A stretch of DNA of 64,000 nucleotides from Peribacillus kribbensis DSM 17871 (GCF_000430765.1 NZ_KE387245.1:62001-126000), one strand, 5' to 3'. Shown: positions 45,725 through 57,250, numbered from the stretch's first letter. A program made the numbers and translations. Notes: generated from the sequence alone by a model not told the origin.

Positions 45725-46558
45725 CTAGTCTTCTACACGGCTTCCTTTCATGTCTTTTCGGAAGGCCGTCAAGTCAATCTCTGGGAGAGCAGTATCCACG
45801 ATTCCGATTGTTTCCAGCAGCAGATTTTCCAACTCTATGACACTGCCGCTGTTTCCAGGTGTAAGGATACTCCGGATCCGGTTTTCCATTCCATCGGGTT
45901 TGACCGTCATTTTGCTAAGGGTATAGCTAAGCCATTTAAAGCCGGGATGTACAATAAACATGGAGTTCACCCCATGAAGGATGGTTAGGATCTTTTCAAT
46001 GACCTCAGAGACTGTTTTTTGGTAAATGAAGAAATCCTGACGATCCAGGAAAGCTTGGCGTGCTGCCCACCTGCTGCTGAAAAACAGCTGACTTTCCACC
46101 ATATTTTTTTGTAATTCTCTTGGAAAATCTGCACATCGGGATTTAAAAGATGCAATTACATCCTTTCCCTCCAATGGTATGCCATCCTGGATGGAGGCAG
46201 CGATCGCCTGATGGTCGATGTTCCAGACTTTTTCCTGAAATACCTTTGTGATTACTCGGTCAATGGTCGAAGTTAAAAAACTGCTTACCTCTATTTTGAT
46301 TCCCTTCACCCGGTAAGCCTCCGACCACTCTTCATCCTCATAATCAAAGAACGATAGGATTTCTCCATCCAGCAGTTCAATAACCTGTTTGCGATCCGAA
46401 TCAGATGGCGCATCTTTCCATAATATGTATAACTCGATATCAGAATGTGTATCACAAAGTCCCCTTGCGACAGAGCCGGCAAGCATAACCCCCTCTACTT
46501 TTGGCTGCAGAATATATATTTCAGCTAAGTCTCTTGCTAATTGTTCGAAATGATTCAT
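45725..46558 (-). CDS. Nucleotidyltransferase-domain protein (DUF4037-like)
   Basis: 277 aa from ATG 46558 (AAAAGGGG upstream). N-terminal nucleotidyltransferase fold with LAGSVARGLCDTHSDIELYI near residue 27: the GS motif and first DxE metal pair. A third acidic residue is likely in KIEVSSF near 93. The C-terminal half is helical. Related proteins transfer AMP to small molecules or act like aminoglycoside adenylyltransferases; substrate unknown. Confidence 0.65.
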   Translation of the reverse strand: MNHFEQLARDLAEIYILQPKVEGVMLAGSVARGLCDTHSDIELYILWKDAPSDSDRKQVIELLDGEILSFFDYEDEEWSEAYRVKGIKIEVSSFLTSTIDRVITKVFQEKVWNIDHQAIAASIQDGIPLEGKDVIASFKSRCADFPRELQKNMVESQLFFSSRWAARQAFLDRQDFFIYQKTVSEVIEKILTILHGVNSMFIVHPGFKWLSYTLSKMTVKPDGMENRIRSILTPGNSGSVIELENLLLETIGIVDTALPEIDLTAFRKDMKGSRVED

Positions 46559-46642
46559 AAGGCTTCCCCTTTTATTTTTTATATTAATATGATATTCCCA
46601 ATTGAACGATATCATCTAGATTGCTGTGTTGAGTAGTATTCC

Positions 46643-47521
46643 CTACGCCTGTGAAGTGATCGGATGTTTAAATGCTTCAGGAAGTATAACGCCGCTTTGG
46701 TTCTTAATAAATAAAACATTGGTATCCTGATATGGCGATTTCAAGAAAGGCAAATGCTCTTGCTCAGGAGTGTAATGAAAATAGATGTATGCAGATTCTT
46801 TGTCAGCAAGTGTACAAATAATGTTTTCCAGACTGAAGGACTTAGGGGAAATGATGTCAAATATATGAAGGATATTCCCGTCCTGCTGACATATCACAAT
46901 GGCATCCTCATGTGGGATATAGTAAATATTTTCCGGAAAGACATTCATACAGTAAAACAAATTCAGATTTACTGTATGAATGGCCGTTAAGCTGCCAGAT
47001 CCCGGCCTCCGGTTAACAGCCAGCTTTGTTATAAACTGAAGATCTTTCGTGGAATTTCCATCCAATTTCTGAAAGGTCAGTCTATTTCCTTTTATTTGGT
47101 TGAAGTATAAAGAAAAAAGCGTTTCTTCTACTCTCTCAAAACCAAATTTGGGATAATAGTCAAGGACAGATTGATTGGCGAAAAGGTAGACAAGATCATA
47201 CATAGAAACATCCTTTAACACCATTTCCATCAGCTGCCGCGAATATCCTCTGCCTTGGAAATCCCGATGGGTCATGACTGTGCCAAGTTGAACGGCCTTT
47301 ACTTGTTTTCCTTTTATCAATAAATCTACAAGATTCACGGATACATTTGCCACAATTTTTCCGTTATGTGCAAAAGAATAAGGCACATAAGCCTGACTCC
47401 AGCAGCCGGCTTGATACCACTCTTCAAAATGAATTCCGAACGTTTCCACCGCCAAGGTGTTAAAGCTTTTTCTTAGCCTTTCATTGTTTTCATAATCCTT
47501 TACAAACATTAATTCATCCAA
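46643..47521 (-). CDS. GNAT-family N-acetyltransferase
   Basis: 292 aa. Acetyl-CoA loop HRDFQGRGYSRQLMEMVL near residues 86-104 (R/QxxGxG/A), in an N-terminal GNAT domain of about 150 residues, followed by a second half as in the Eis/YkkB-like longer GNATs. Start TTG at 47521 with AGAAGGTG upstream; the Met five codons in lacks an RBS. Substrate unknown. Confidence 0.75.
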   Translation of the reverse strand: MDELMFVKDYENNERLRKSFNTLAVETFGIHFEEWYQAGCWSQAYVPYSFAHNGKIVANVSVNLVDLLIKGKQVKAVQLGTVMTHRDFQGRGYSRQLMEMVLKDVSMYDLVYLFANQSVLDYYPKFGFERVEETLFSLYFNQIKGNRLTFQKLDGNSTKDLQFITKLAVNRRPGSGSLTAIHTVNLNLFYCMNVFPENIYYIPHEDAIVICQQDGNILHIFDIISPKSFSLENIICTLADKESAYIYFHYTPEQEHLPFLKSPYQDTNVLFIKNQSGVILPEAFKHPITSQA

Positions 47522-47700
47522 GTTTTCACCTTCTAATTAAAGATCAACATGTCTCTATAAAGATATTTTAAGCATTTTTCCCTTTAAATGGTCAAATATT
47601 TGTGATTAGGTTCATTTCTTAAAAAACGCCTGCTATAAGACTGTCAATTACTCAAGCAGCAGCTTTCAAGGTATAATTAGGAAATAAGGAGGCAATAATC

Positions 47701-48489
47701 ATGACCATACTGAATGAAAGCTTCAGAAAAAGGATTGGATTTCCCCTAAGAGAGACTTTAACATTTGATAAATTAAAACTAGTGCTTAAAAAAACTGCAC
47801 AGACCATACCTTTTGAGAATACTTGCATTATGTCCCAGATGACAGCCCCCATTACTAAGGAATCCCTGACAAAGAAAATCATAGATCAAAAAGAAGGCGG
47901 ATTATGTTACGAGCTGAATGCTATTCTATATTTCTTTTTAATGGAAAATGAGTTTCATGTATCCATGATCCGAGGCATCATTTTCGATCCGCGGCAGGAA
48001 ACGTGGAGTTCGACCGGCAAAACTCACGCTGCCATTCTTTTGAATCATAAAGGCACAAAATATCTAGTGGATACAGGATTTGGAGGAAACCTTCCCCTCG
48101 TGCCAATTCCATTGACAGGCGAAGTTATGAAGACCCCAACCGGAGAATTTAAAGCAGTAAAAAAGGAGACGGAATATGGAGATTATCAGCTGAAGATGAA
48201 ATTGAAGTATAAGCACACTGAATTTCAGACAGGCTATGCATTTAATTCACAGGAGACCTTCACAGAAATGATTCCTCTAACGGAGATTCAGGAGATCATC
48301 CTTAAGAATCCAGAGTCCCCTTTCAATAAACAATATCTCATCACCCTCCTTACACCGGGGGGAATCGATATCTTAACTCCTGCAGCCTTTATCCGGAGGC
48401 AGGATGGAAAGGAGACGAAGGAGGAAATTAATGAGGCACAATTTAAATATCTGGCAAAACTCCATTTCCAATTAAGCAATCTGCAGTAA
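47701..48489 (+). CDS. nat: Arylamine N-acetyltransferase
   Basis: 262 aa. Transfers acetyl from acetyl-CoA to arylamines or hydrazines. The Cys-His-Asp triad is visible: Cys in EGGLCYELNAILY near residue 68, His in KTHAAILL near 108, Asp in VDTGFGGNLP near 123. RBS AAGGAGG before ATG. Monocistronic. Matches Bacillus Nat in length and order. Confidence 0.9.
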   Translation: MTILNESFRKRIGFPLRETLTFDKLKLVLKKTAQTIPFENTCIMSQMTAPITKESLTKKIIDQKEGGLCYELNAILYFFLMENEFHVSMIRGIIFDPRQETWSSTGKTHAAILLNHKGTKYLVDTGFGGNLPLVPIPLTGEVMKTPTGEFKAVKKETEYGDYQLKMKLKYKHTEFQTGYAFNSQETFTEMIPLTEIQEIILKNPESPFNKQYLITLLTPGGIDILTPAAFIRRQDGKETKEEINEAQFKYLAKLHFQLSNLQ

Positions 48490-48652
48490 CCAGAATCTCT
48501 CAGTCAAAGGCTGTTTCTTCACAGGAATCAGCCTGTTCTCTATTTAAAAAGGGAACGCATGTATTACTGAAACAAATATTTCTGTTTCTTCTAAGTCAGG
48601 GAATTGGGCAATTGTAAAATAATATCCAGCATCGGTTCTTAGTGTAAGAGAA

Positions 48653-49063
48653 TCAATGCCTATATCCATTAAACCATTTAATTATGCTTATGATTGTGCC
48701 ATTCGAATCTGATTCGATTTGGAATTCATCCATCAATTTTTTTACCCCTCCAAGCCCTGCCCCAAGCCCTCCGGATGTTGAAAATCCTGTTTGCATGGCC
48801 TCTCGGATATCCTTGATTCCGGGACCTTTATCAATCGCGGTAATCTTTAGGCCGAATTTTGTATTTCTTATCACCTCTTCAAAGGTAAATAAACCTGTTC
48901 CTGCATAGCGGTATATATTTCTTGCCAGTTCGGAAATGGCAGTAACGATCCTGGCTTGATCGACTGCATTATAATGATAGGACGCTGAAAGCTCTCTTCC
49001 CGTTTTTCTCACAAGCACGATGTCTCTTTCATTATTGATTTCTACTGTGATTTTTTTATTCAT
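48653..49063 (-). CDS. RsbT-like anti-sigma-factor serine kinase
   Basis: 136 aa HATPase of the RsbT/SpoIIAB superfamily. N-box ISELARNIYRYAG near residue 45, G1 IDKGPGIKD near 77, and G2-like GGLGAGLGGVKKLMD near 96, all close to RsbT. Stand-alone, without rsbR/rsbS/rsbU neighbours, so it may serve a separate stressosome-like switch. RBS GGATAG. The partner is unknown. Confidence 0.8.
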   Translation of the reverse strand: MNKKITVEINNERDIVLVRKTGRELSASYHYNAVDQARIVTAISELARNIYRYAGTGLFTFEEVIRNTKFGLKITAIDKGPGIKDIREAMQTGFSTSGGLGAGLGGVKKLMDEFQIESDSNGTIISIIKWFNGYRH

Positions 49064-49174
49064 ACGCTATCCTATCTCCAAAAACAAAAGGCTAAAAGCA
49101 TAAACTATTGATCCGCATTCCATTTTATCCTTTTTCATAATTTCCTCCCGGGCAAGAATATTGGGGTCTGCCAA

Positions 49175-49216
49175 TAAAAAAAGCCAAAAAGAAGATACAT
49201 GTCCTTCTTTTGGCTT
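49175..49216 (-). terminator. Terminator after the first DUF2294 gene
   Basis: Minus strand: AAGCCAAAAGAAG pairs with CTTCTTTTTGGCTT, then seven T. Confidence 0.85.
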
Positions 49217-49238
49217 ATGCCTAGTTCTGTCGCCTAGT

Positions 49239-49943
49239 TCATTCCTGCCTTAAGTTATTCGGTTTCAAGATAAAGATTGTACTGCTCTGGTCTAATTCAA
49301 AATCCCATGTAACGAATGCATTTTCGATCTTTGCCTTAAGATAGTTCTCAAACGCTGGTTTATGCTTTAAAAGCAGTCTTTTTTCCAACTTTCTTTTAGC
49401 TACAATCAATGTTTCCTGGAAATTAAGAGATATTAATTCCTTTTCGATGCTGACTAAAATTTTATCTCTTATGATAAGCAGGGTCCTCGGATTGATCAGG
49501 AACGAAGATACCTTTTCTGGTGACTTTTCCGCTTCCATGCTCACTTTCGATATTACAGAGTGAACCGAATCTTGATCTGTATATGAATAGTCGGAATCGT
49601 TCGGTGTATTTTCTTCACCTATTCCGATAAACATACCCGATTGAGTGGAAAGGTTCCAATCATAATAAAATTCCTTTAACTTTAACCCAAAATGTTCAGA
49701 AATATAAGCCTTAATATCTTCTATCAACGTTTCCATCAGCATATCCCTGATTTTCTGAACGTATGTATCTTGGTCTCTATTCATAAGCCTGCTTTCAACC
49801 GGAGTTAAAAAGTCCTTGATATATATGGTTATATAAGGTTTGGCGATAGTAGCATAAACTGATCCGGGCCCTTTTCCGAAGTTCTCCCTGAGCAGCCTTC
49901 CGATATAGCTCCCCAGTTCTTTTTCTCTGCTTCTGATTATCAT
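49239..49943 (-). CDS. DUF2294 tandem-domain protein
   Basis: 234 aa from ATG 49943 (AAAGG nine bases upstream). Two DUF2294 repeats: GRLLRENFGKGPGSVYATIA in the first and SFLINPRTLLIIRDKILVSI in the second, each with a YYDWNL/TWDFEL-like end. It is a divergent paralogue of the gene at 50404. Biochemical role not established to my knowledge. Own terminator. Confidence 0.7.
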   Translation of the reverse strand: MIIRSREKELGSYIGRLLRENFGKGPGSVYATIAKPYITIYIKDFLTPVESRLMNRDQDTYVQKIRDMLMETLIEDIKAYISEHFGLKLKEFYYDWNLSTQSGMFIGIGEENTPNDSDYSYTDQDSVHSVISKVSMEAEKSPEKVSSFLINPRTLLIIRDKILVSIEKELISLNFQETLIVAKRKLEKRLLLKHKPAFENYLKAKIENAFVTWDFELDQSSTIFILKPNNLRQE

Positions 49944-50403
49944 TGACGCCATCCTTTAAGAACATAGCTTTATTGTCTAGTTCTCTTAAAATAAAAATTC
50001 AGTAGAAATTTCCCGGAATGATGATGTTCCAATTTACTCATACATTCTACAATTTCCTTCTTAATTCCTTCTATTATTAGAAATAAAAAAATATATTCCT
50101 GTCAGCTTGCCTGTTTGTTAAAAATGACTGTACAAAAAAAGAAAAAGACCTTGAAATACGTTTTTTAATGAAAGAACCTGGGAATTTAATCAGTAAGATC
50201 CTGGAATCATACAAATATACATTTGTTTAGAACAAGACCAGTTCTCACATCCAATTAAGTGGTCCGTTTTTTTTCGATTGCAAACTATCTTCAAAAGATT
50301 CTAAAAAATAGAAGCAAAGGACCTTTTCAACTTGGATAGTTAAATGTTAAAATTTAGCTGGGGAAGAGGAAATATTGCTTCTTTCTCTCTAGAGGGTGAA
50401 GAA

Positions 50404-51096
50404 ATGGATTATAAAGTACAGCAGACCAAACTTGCCAATAATTTAGGGAAGCTATTGCGGGACAACTTTGGAAAAGGACCGCAAAGCATAAATGTGATTA
50501 TTTCCCTTCCTTATGTCATGGTATATGTGCGAGGATTTATTTCTCCTATGGAACAGGTCCTTCTTGACCAGAATCAGGAATTGACTGTTAAAACAACCAG
50601 AGAATTTTTAATGAAAACCATTGATCCTGAAATCAGGGGGCAAATTCAGGGAATTACCGATATGGAAGTACAGCATATCTATTATGATTGGAATCTGGAA
50701 AAACAATCGGGCATTTTTGTAGGAGTTTGTAAAAATACCTCTCCTGATCTGCTTTCGCAATATGATTATAAAGCCAAGGATCGCATACACGAAGAAATCG
50801 TACAAATCAGCGAGCAAGCAGAAAAGGCGCCCCGATTTGTATCTTCTTATCTAATAAGCCCACGGGCCTTAATTGTCTTCAGGGAAGGAATCCTGGTACC
50901 GATCGAACGGCAGTTGATTTCACTCGGATTTAATGAAACCCTTCGTGTCGCAAAAAGACATCTTGAGGGAGAAATGCTCCAAAATAACACTCACTTCCCC
51001 ACAATTTTACAGTCAAAGATTATCGATACTTTTGTAGATTGGGATTTTGATCTTGACAATAGCGTGATTACGTTGATTTTAAAGCCTGAAGAATAA
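50404..51096 (+). CDS. DUF2294 tandem-domain protein, paralogue
   Basis: 230 aa from ATG 50404 (GAGGGTG upstream); a longer frame from 50344 lacks an RBS. It mirrors the minus-strand paralogue: KLLRDNFGKGPQSINVIISL, HIYYDWNLEKQSGIFVGV, SYLISPRALIVFREGILVPI and VDWDFDLDNS. The two genes face apart across about 460 bp that contain no other gene. Function unknown. Confidence 0.7.
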   Translation: MDYKVQQTKLANNLGKLLRDNFGKGPQSINVIISLPYVMVYVRGFISPMEQVLLDQNQELTVKTTREFLMKTIDPEIRGQIQGITDMEVQHIYYDWNLEKQSGIFVGVCKNTSPDLLSQYDYKAKDRIHEEIVQISEQAEKAPRFVSSYLISPRALIVFREGILVPIERQLISLGFNETLRVAKRHLEGEMLQNNTHFPTILQSKIIDTFVDWDFDLDNSVITLILKPEE

Positions 51097-51238
51097 AACG
51101 GCAGTAATGAATTGGACAAAGTACTGTGCCAATCATAAGCCGGAAGAACAGGGACTCCTCTTCTTTCGGTTTTTTTGTTTTTCCGAAAGCTGAGGTACCG
51201 CAGATTTCTCATATACTGCATTAGAAAGGATTTATTCG

Positions 51239-51421
51239 ATGAGAAATGAACTAGAGATTTTCTTAAAGGAACTCCGTCTCTTGCTTCATGATTATGCAGC
51301 TTGTGCCAACCCCTCAGCAAGAAATGAAATCTTGAAAGATATTCGATTATTAATTCAATGTCTCGATCAATTAGCCGAAACAGCTGAAAGGAAAGCATCG
51401 GATTCTGCGATGCAGATTTAA
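51239..51421 (+). CDS. Small hypothetical protein
   Basis: 60 aa, helical (RNELEIFLKELRLLLHDYAA), with GAAAGGA before the ATG and a strong terminator after it. Probably a real small gene; no family recognised. Confidence 0.5.
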   Translation: MRNELEIFLKELRLLLHDYAACANPSARNEILKDIRLLIQCLDQLAETAERKASDSAMQI

Positions 51422-51455
51422 AAGCAAGATAGGCTGTTTTTAAAATCATCAAATC

Positions 51456-51489
51456 GGCTGCAGATCATTCAATCTGCAGCCTTTGTTTT
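51456..51489 (+). terminator. Terminator after the 60-aa gene
   Basis: GGCTGCAGAT-cattca-ATCTGCAGCC followed by TTTGTTTT. Confidence 0.85.
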
Positions 51490-51579
51490 CTGTTTAGGGA
51501 TAGCTGCCCTGCTTCATACATTTTTTTATTTCCCTATTGAAAATAAAAGGCTATTTTCGCAATCTTTATGGCTTAGGAG

Positions 51580-51640
51580 CAACGAGGCTGGTTTCCGCTG
51601 AAGGATGCCCGCTTTCCGCGGGGCTGGCGGTGTGTCGTAC
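51580..51640. repeat. Partial copy of a Bacillus dispersed GC-rich repeat
   Basis: Local GC-rich block around TTTCCGCTGAAGGATGCCCG and CTTTCCGCGGGGCTGGCGG, unlike its AT-rich surroundings. It resembles the recurring 'CGCTTTCCGCGGGGCG' intergenic repeats of Bacillaceae. Only one truncated copy in the window. Confidence 0.5.
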
Positions 51641-51673
51641 TAGAAAGCCACAATCTCTTAGAAAAGATCCAAA

Positions 51674-51700
51674 TAAAAAAAGGCTCCGAAAAGAAGCCCA
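51674..51700 (-). terminator. Terminator after the 40-aa gene
   Basis: Minus strand: GGCTTC-ttttc-GGAGCC followed by seven T. Confidence 0.6.
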
Positions 51701-51758
51701 AAGATCGCCGCATAAAAATCGTATAATAGTGCGGAAGGTATTCTTTTTTAGAGTTTTG

Positions 51759-51881
51759 TCATTCGTCCGAAGAAATGTGTTCCAAATCCGGGCCAGAAGA
51801 GCTGGAATCCTGAGGTTTTCGCTCTGTGAAAAATGTCCCGAGCTCCTGCTTCAGCTTCTCTTCTGACTTTTCCTCGTACAT
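51759..51881 (-). CDS. Small acidic 40-aa protein
   Basis: ATG at 51881 with GGGAGGTG five bases upstream, TGA at 51759. Acidic and serine-rich (YEEKSEEKLKQEL; SSSSGPDLEHISSDE), probably unstructured. A terminator lies 60 bp downstream. The strong RBS argues for translation. No family recognised. Confidence 0.5.
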   Translation of the reverse strand: MYEEKSEEKLKQELGTFFTERKPQDSSSSGPDLEHISSDE

Positions 51882-52036
51882 AGCAGCACCTCCCTGTATG
51901 AAAACAGCAATTGCGAAATCGAAGCCAATGTCCTGCATGCTTCAATCTGCAAAGCTTATTACACCTTATACCTAAACTCCCTTTGTATGAAACAAAAATT
52001 TGGTGTTTCACCTGAAAAAAGATAGGAATTACTTAG

Positions 52037-52186
52037 TTTTCACATGCAGCAAGCGAGTCTTTGTTACCATTCCTGCACTGGTCAAGAATAGAAGAATTGC
52101 CCGGACTATACTTTCAAGCTGGAGTTCTGCCAGAAAAGTATATGGAACCCACCTCTTGGGAAAAGTACCAAAATACGCTGATTTAA
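52037..52186 (+). pseudogene. Decayed C-terminal coding fragment upstream of hmp
   Basis: A 49-codon plus-strand frame after a TAG has clear protein character (SESLLPFLHWSRIEELPGLY then FQAGVLPEKYMEPTSWEKYQ) but no start codon. It ends 17 bp before hmp. Family not recognised. The longer overlapping frame from 52000 looks random. Confidence 0.4.
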
Positions 52187-52203
52187 TATGAGGAGGTTTC
52201 TTG

Positions 52204-53471
52204 ATGCATCAAAAGTATGTTTGGAAAGATGTGCTTAAGACATTAAAACAGCTTGATTCAAAAACCCTTGAAATCGTAAAAGCTACGCTCCCGGTCGTAA
52301 GGGAGCATGGAGAAGCCATCACAACCCGCTTTTATGAGCGTCTGTTTGAGAAGCATCCAGAGCTGAAAAATGTCTTTAATATGACCCACCAAAAAACTGG
52401 GCACCAGCCGCGCGCCCTCGCAAATGCGGTATACGGGGCTGCAGCGAATATTGAGGATATGAGCTCGATCATGCCGGTATTGGAGAGAATCGGACAAAAG
52501 CATAGAAGCTTGCAGATTAAGCCGGAACATTATCCCATTGTCGGTGAAAATCTGCTCATGGCAATCAAGGATATACTTGGGGATGCTGCCACAGATGAAA
52601 TCATCGGTGCCTGGGCGGATGCTTATGAAGTGATTTCTGATGTGTTTATCAGGATGGAGGACATATTGTATAAGACATCTGAAACACAGAAAGGCGGTTG
52701 GGCAGGCTTCAAACCTTTTATCATTGAGAAAAAAGTGAAGGAAAGCGAAGTCATTACTTCCTTCTATCTTAAACCCGAAGATGGAGGGGAACTTCCCGGC
52801 TTTATTCCTGGTCAATATATTACAGTCAAAATTGAAATTCCCGAAGAGGAATATACCCATCTCCGGCAATACAGCTTATCCGACCGCCCCGGGACAGGCT
52901 ACTTCAGGATCAGTGTAAAGCGGGAGGATCCCATTGAAGAAGGATACCCGCCGGGAGTGGTGTCCACGGATCTGCATACCCTGTTCAGTGAGGGAGATAA
53001 ACTGCCATATCTGCTCCAGCAGGAGATTTTTATTTAGATGTGGAAAGCACTTCCCCAGTTGTATTAATCAGCGGAGGAGTCGGGCTCACCCCCATGATGT
53101 GCATGCTGAACAGCATAGTGCATGATCAGCCTGAAAGGAACGTTTATTTTATACATGCTGCCATGAATGGGAAAGTTCATGCCTTTAAAGATTATGTAAA
53201 GGACCTTACCTCAAAACATAAACAGGCGGAATCTTATGTAGTCTATCAGAGTCCGGATGAGGAAGACCGGAAGGCAGGAAATTATGATAAAGAAGGATAT
53301 TTGGATCTAGAATTCCTTCAAAAAGTACTTCCCTCCAAGGATGCCAGCTTTTATTTTTGCGGTCCCCCGCCATTTATGAAGGCAGTTAATGCAGCGCTTA
53401 AAAAATGGGGCGTTCCTGAAGAATATATTCATTATGAATTCTTTGGCGCCTTTGGCGATTTAGAAGGATAA
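52204..53471 (+). pseudogene. hmp: Flavohaemoglobin (nitric oxide dioxygenase), single frameshift
   Basis: Detoxifies nitric oxide to nitrate using haem, FAD and NAD(P)H. The globin domain (1-140) has IGQKHRSLQI with the proximal His near residue 85. The FAD domain has RQYSLSDRPG near 220, and the NAD domain has LISGGVGLTPMMCML and FYFCGPPPFMKAVN. At about 53004 one base is missing: the first frame ends PYLLQQEIFI and stop, while the +1 frame gives ISAPAGDFYLDVES, restoring the family. Everything else is intact, so this is a very recent mutation or a sequencing error. AGGAGG RBS seven bases before ATG 52204. Confidence 0.9.
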
Positions 53472-53480
53472 TCCATATAG

Positions 53481-53513
53481 GAGGAAGGTTTTTTTATAGC
53501 CTTCCTCTTTCTT
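53481..53513 (+). terminator. Terminator after hmp
   Basis: GAGGAAGG-N11-CCTTCCTC followed by TTTCTT. Confidence 0.75.
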
Positions 53514-53696
53514 GTGACATAGATAGCTGCTTTTCTAAAGAGTGAAGAAAATTTCACTGGGGATCCCCTCAAATCCTGCATATGAGACAGGTTATATCTT
53601 CGAATGACAGCCGGACATAGTTTCGCGGAGTTATTCCTGTGATTCTCCCACGCAGTAGGATCAAATAACCCCTGAAATCTTCCATAAAAAAGTGTG

Positions 53697-53726
53697 TTGA
53701 CAATCCTTTTATTTGCATGATAAGAT
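53697..53726 (+). promoter_or_regulatory. SigA promoter of the carD-like gene
   Basis: -35 TTGACA (53697-53702), 18-bp spacer, -10 TAAGAT (53721-53726). Confidence 0.65.
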
Positions 53727-53737
53727 ATATAGTTTTT

Positions 53738-53753
53738 CATATTCTTGAATATG
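53738..53753. promoter_or_regulatory. 16-bp perfect palindrome at the carD start point
   Basis: CATATTCTTGAATATG, about 12 bp past the -10. Operator candidate; binding protein unknown. Confidence 0.45.
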
Positions 53754-53790
53754 TGATATACTTAACATATTCTAGCTGGAGGTGAAGGCT

Positions 53791-54270
53791 TTGTTTGAAA
53801 TTGGCGATAAGATTATTTACCCAATGCACGGCGCCGGAATTATTGAAGGAATTGAAGAAAAGGAGATTCTTGGTGAAAAAAGAACCTATTTTGTGGTCCA
53901 TATCATCGTGAACCAGCTTCAAGTACTTATTCCAGTAGACCATATTAAAAGCTCCTGTATTCGTTCGGTTGGTGATGAACATTCCATAGACGAAGCATTC
54001 GGGATTCTGCAGGAGCAAAAGCCGGTCATCCCCTTGTCCTGGAAAGAGCGTTACAAAATTAATATGGACAAAATTAAGACAGGGAAACTCATTGACGGCG
54101 TAGAAGTCATCCGGGACCTCAGACACATTCAAACAGAAAAATCCCTAAGCTCCAATGAAAAGAAACTGCTTGATAACGCCACCAAGCTATTCATCGGTGA
54201 ATTGGTACTGGCAAAAGGGATAACTGAAACTCAGGCAGCTCAATTAATCAGTGATCTGATTCCTGTCTAA
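53791..54270 (+). CDS. CarD-family transcriptional regulator (YdeB-like)
   Basis: 159 aa from TTG 53791, which yields MFEIGDKIIYPMHGAGIIEG like family members and has GGAGGTGA upstream. N-terminal RNA-polymerase-interacting Tudor-like domain (1-65, FEIGDKIIYPMHGAGIIEGI), then a helical DNA-binding C-terminus (ETQAAQLISDLIPV). CarD proteins bind the beta subunit and stabilise open complexes, especially at rRNA promoters. Monocistronic. Confidence 0.88.
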   Translation: MFEIGDKIIYPMHGAGIIEGIEEKEILGEKRTYFVVHIIVNQLQVLIPVDHIKSSCIRSVGDEHSIDEAFGILQEQKPVIPLSWKERYKINMDKIKTGKLIDGVEVIRDLRHIQTEKSLSSNEKKLLDNATKLFIGELVLAKGITETQAAQLISDLIPV

Positions 54271-54518
54271 CCCCCGCCAGCTGATCAATCATGCCATGAG
54301 GCTGTCCACTGGAGTATTAACCTCCTGCAGGTGCTCCTTCTCCGGCAGTCTCAAATCAGTATGAACCTGCCTCTTCCAGCTTTCTTTTCATATAATCATG
54401 TTGATACTAAATTTTATAAGTTGATATAAATACGGTACTGAGAAGATGTTCCGCACTACAGCTGCTCCACTAGAGGAATAGAGGTATGTACCCCCCTTCT
54501 ATTACTGCCGGACAGCAT

Positions 54519-54555
54519 AAAAAAGACAGGCTCAGTAATAGAGCCTGTCTTTTTG
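54519..54555 (-). terminator. Terminator after the cold-shock gene
   Basis: AAAAAGACAGGCTC-agtaata-GAGCCTGTCTTTTT, perfect 14-bp stem. The 250 bp between carD and this site show no gene. Confidence 0.92.
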
Positions 54556-54566
54556 GAGATCAGCTA

Positions 54567-54767
54567 TTAAGCTTTTTGAACGTTAGCTGCTTGAGGTCCG
54601 CGTGCACCTTGCTCAACGTCAAAAGTTACTTTTTGGCCTTCGTCTAATGATTTGAATCCTTCAGATTGGATAGCTGAGAAGTGTACGAATACGTCTTCTC
54701 CACCTTCGCGCTCGATGAATCCGAAACCTTTTTCTGCGTTAAACCATTTTACTGTACCTTGTTCCAT
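54567..54767 (-). CDS. csp: Cold-shock protein (CspB/CspD type)
   Basis: 66 aa OB-fold RNA chaperone. RNP1 KGFGFIERE (residues 13-21) and RNP2 VFVHFSAI (26-33) are intact, with the C-terminal [15 protein letters not shown] 54767 has AGGAGG seven bases upstream. The promoter is about 115 bp upstream, giving the long 5' leader usual for cold-shock mRNAs. Confidence 0.96.
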   Translation of the reverse strand: MEQGTVKWFNAEKGFGFIEREGGEDVFVHFSAIQSEGFKSLDEGQKVTFDVEQGARGPQAANVQKA

Positions 54768-54888
54768 TTTGTTTCCTCCTAGTGTGTTCCAAAACACAAA
54801 TGTTACTATCCTTGCTCAAGTGATTCATCAAGACGAAAGTCAAAAAAATTCATTCTCTCTTCAAACCGAACAAAAATAATTCTATTTC

Positions 54889-54917
54889 ATTATAGCCGAC
54901 TTTTGTTGAGTTTGCAA
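54889..54917 (-). promoter_or_regulatory. SigA promoter of csp with long leader
   Basis: Minus strand: -35 TTGCAA (54917-54912), 17-bp spacer, -10 TATAAT (54894-54889). The start point near 54881 leaves a 5' leader of about 115 nt. Confidence 0.75.
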
Positions 54918-55069
54918 ATTTCTATCATATATTAAGGGGAGTTTCGACATTCTGCCTCACTATTACGTTATATTCAAACATCATACCTGCTCTCCATACA
55001 TTAGATGTCTAATCCTGCGCTTTCCCAAGAAATAATTAGGTTAGGGAAATACTTCAACAACACAATAAT

Positions 55070-57213
<2,144 letters not shown>

Positions 57214-57250
57214 AAAAGAAGCCTTCAGCACACAAGTCTGAAGGCTTCTT
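57214..57250 (-). terminator. Terminator after the signal peptidase gene
   Basis: AAGAAGCCTTCAG-N10-CTGAAGGCTTCTT, perfect stem, with TTTTATTT on the minus strand. Confidence 0.88.
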
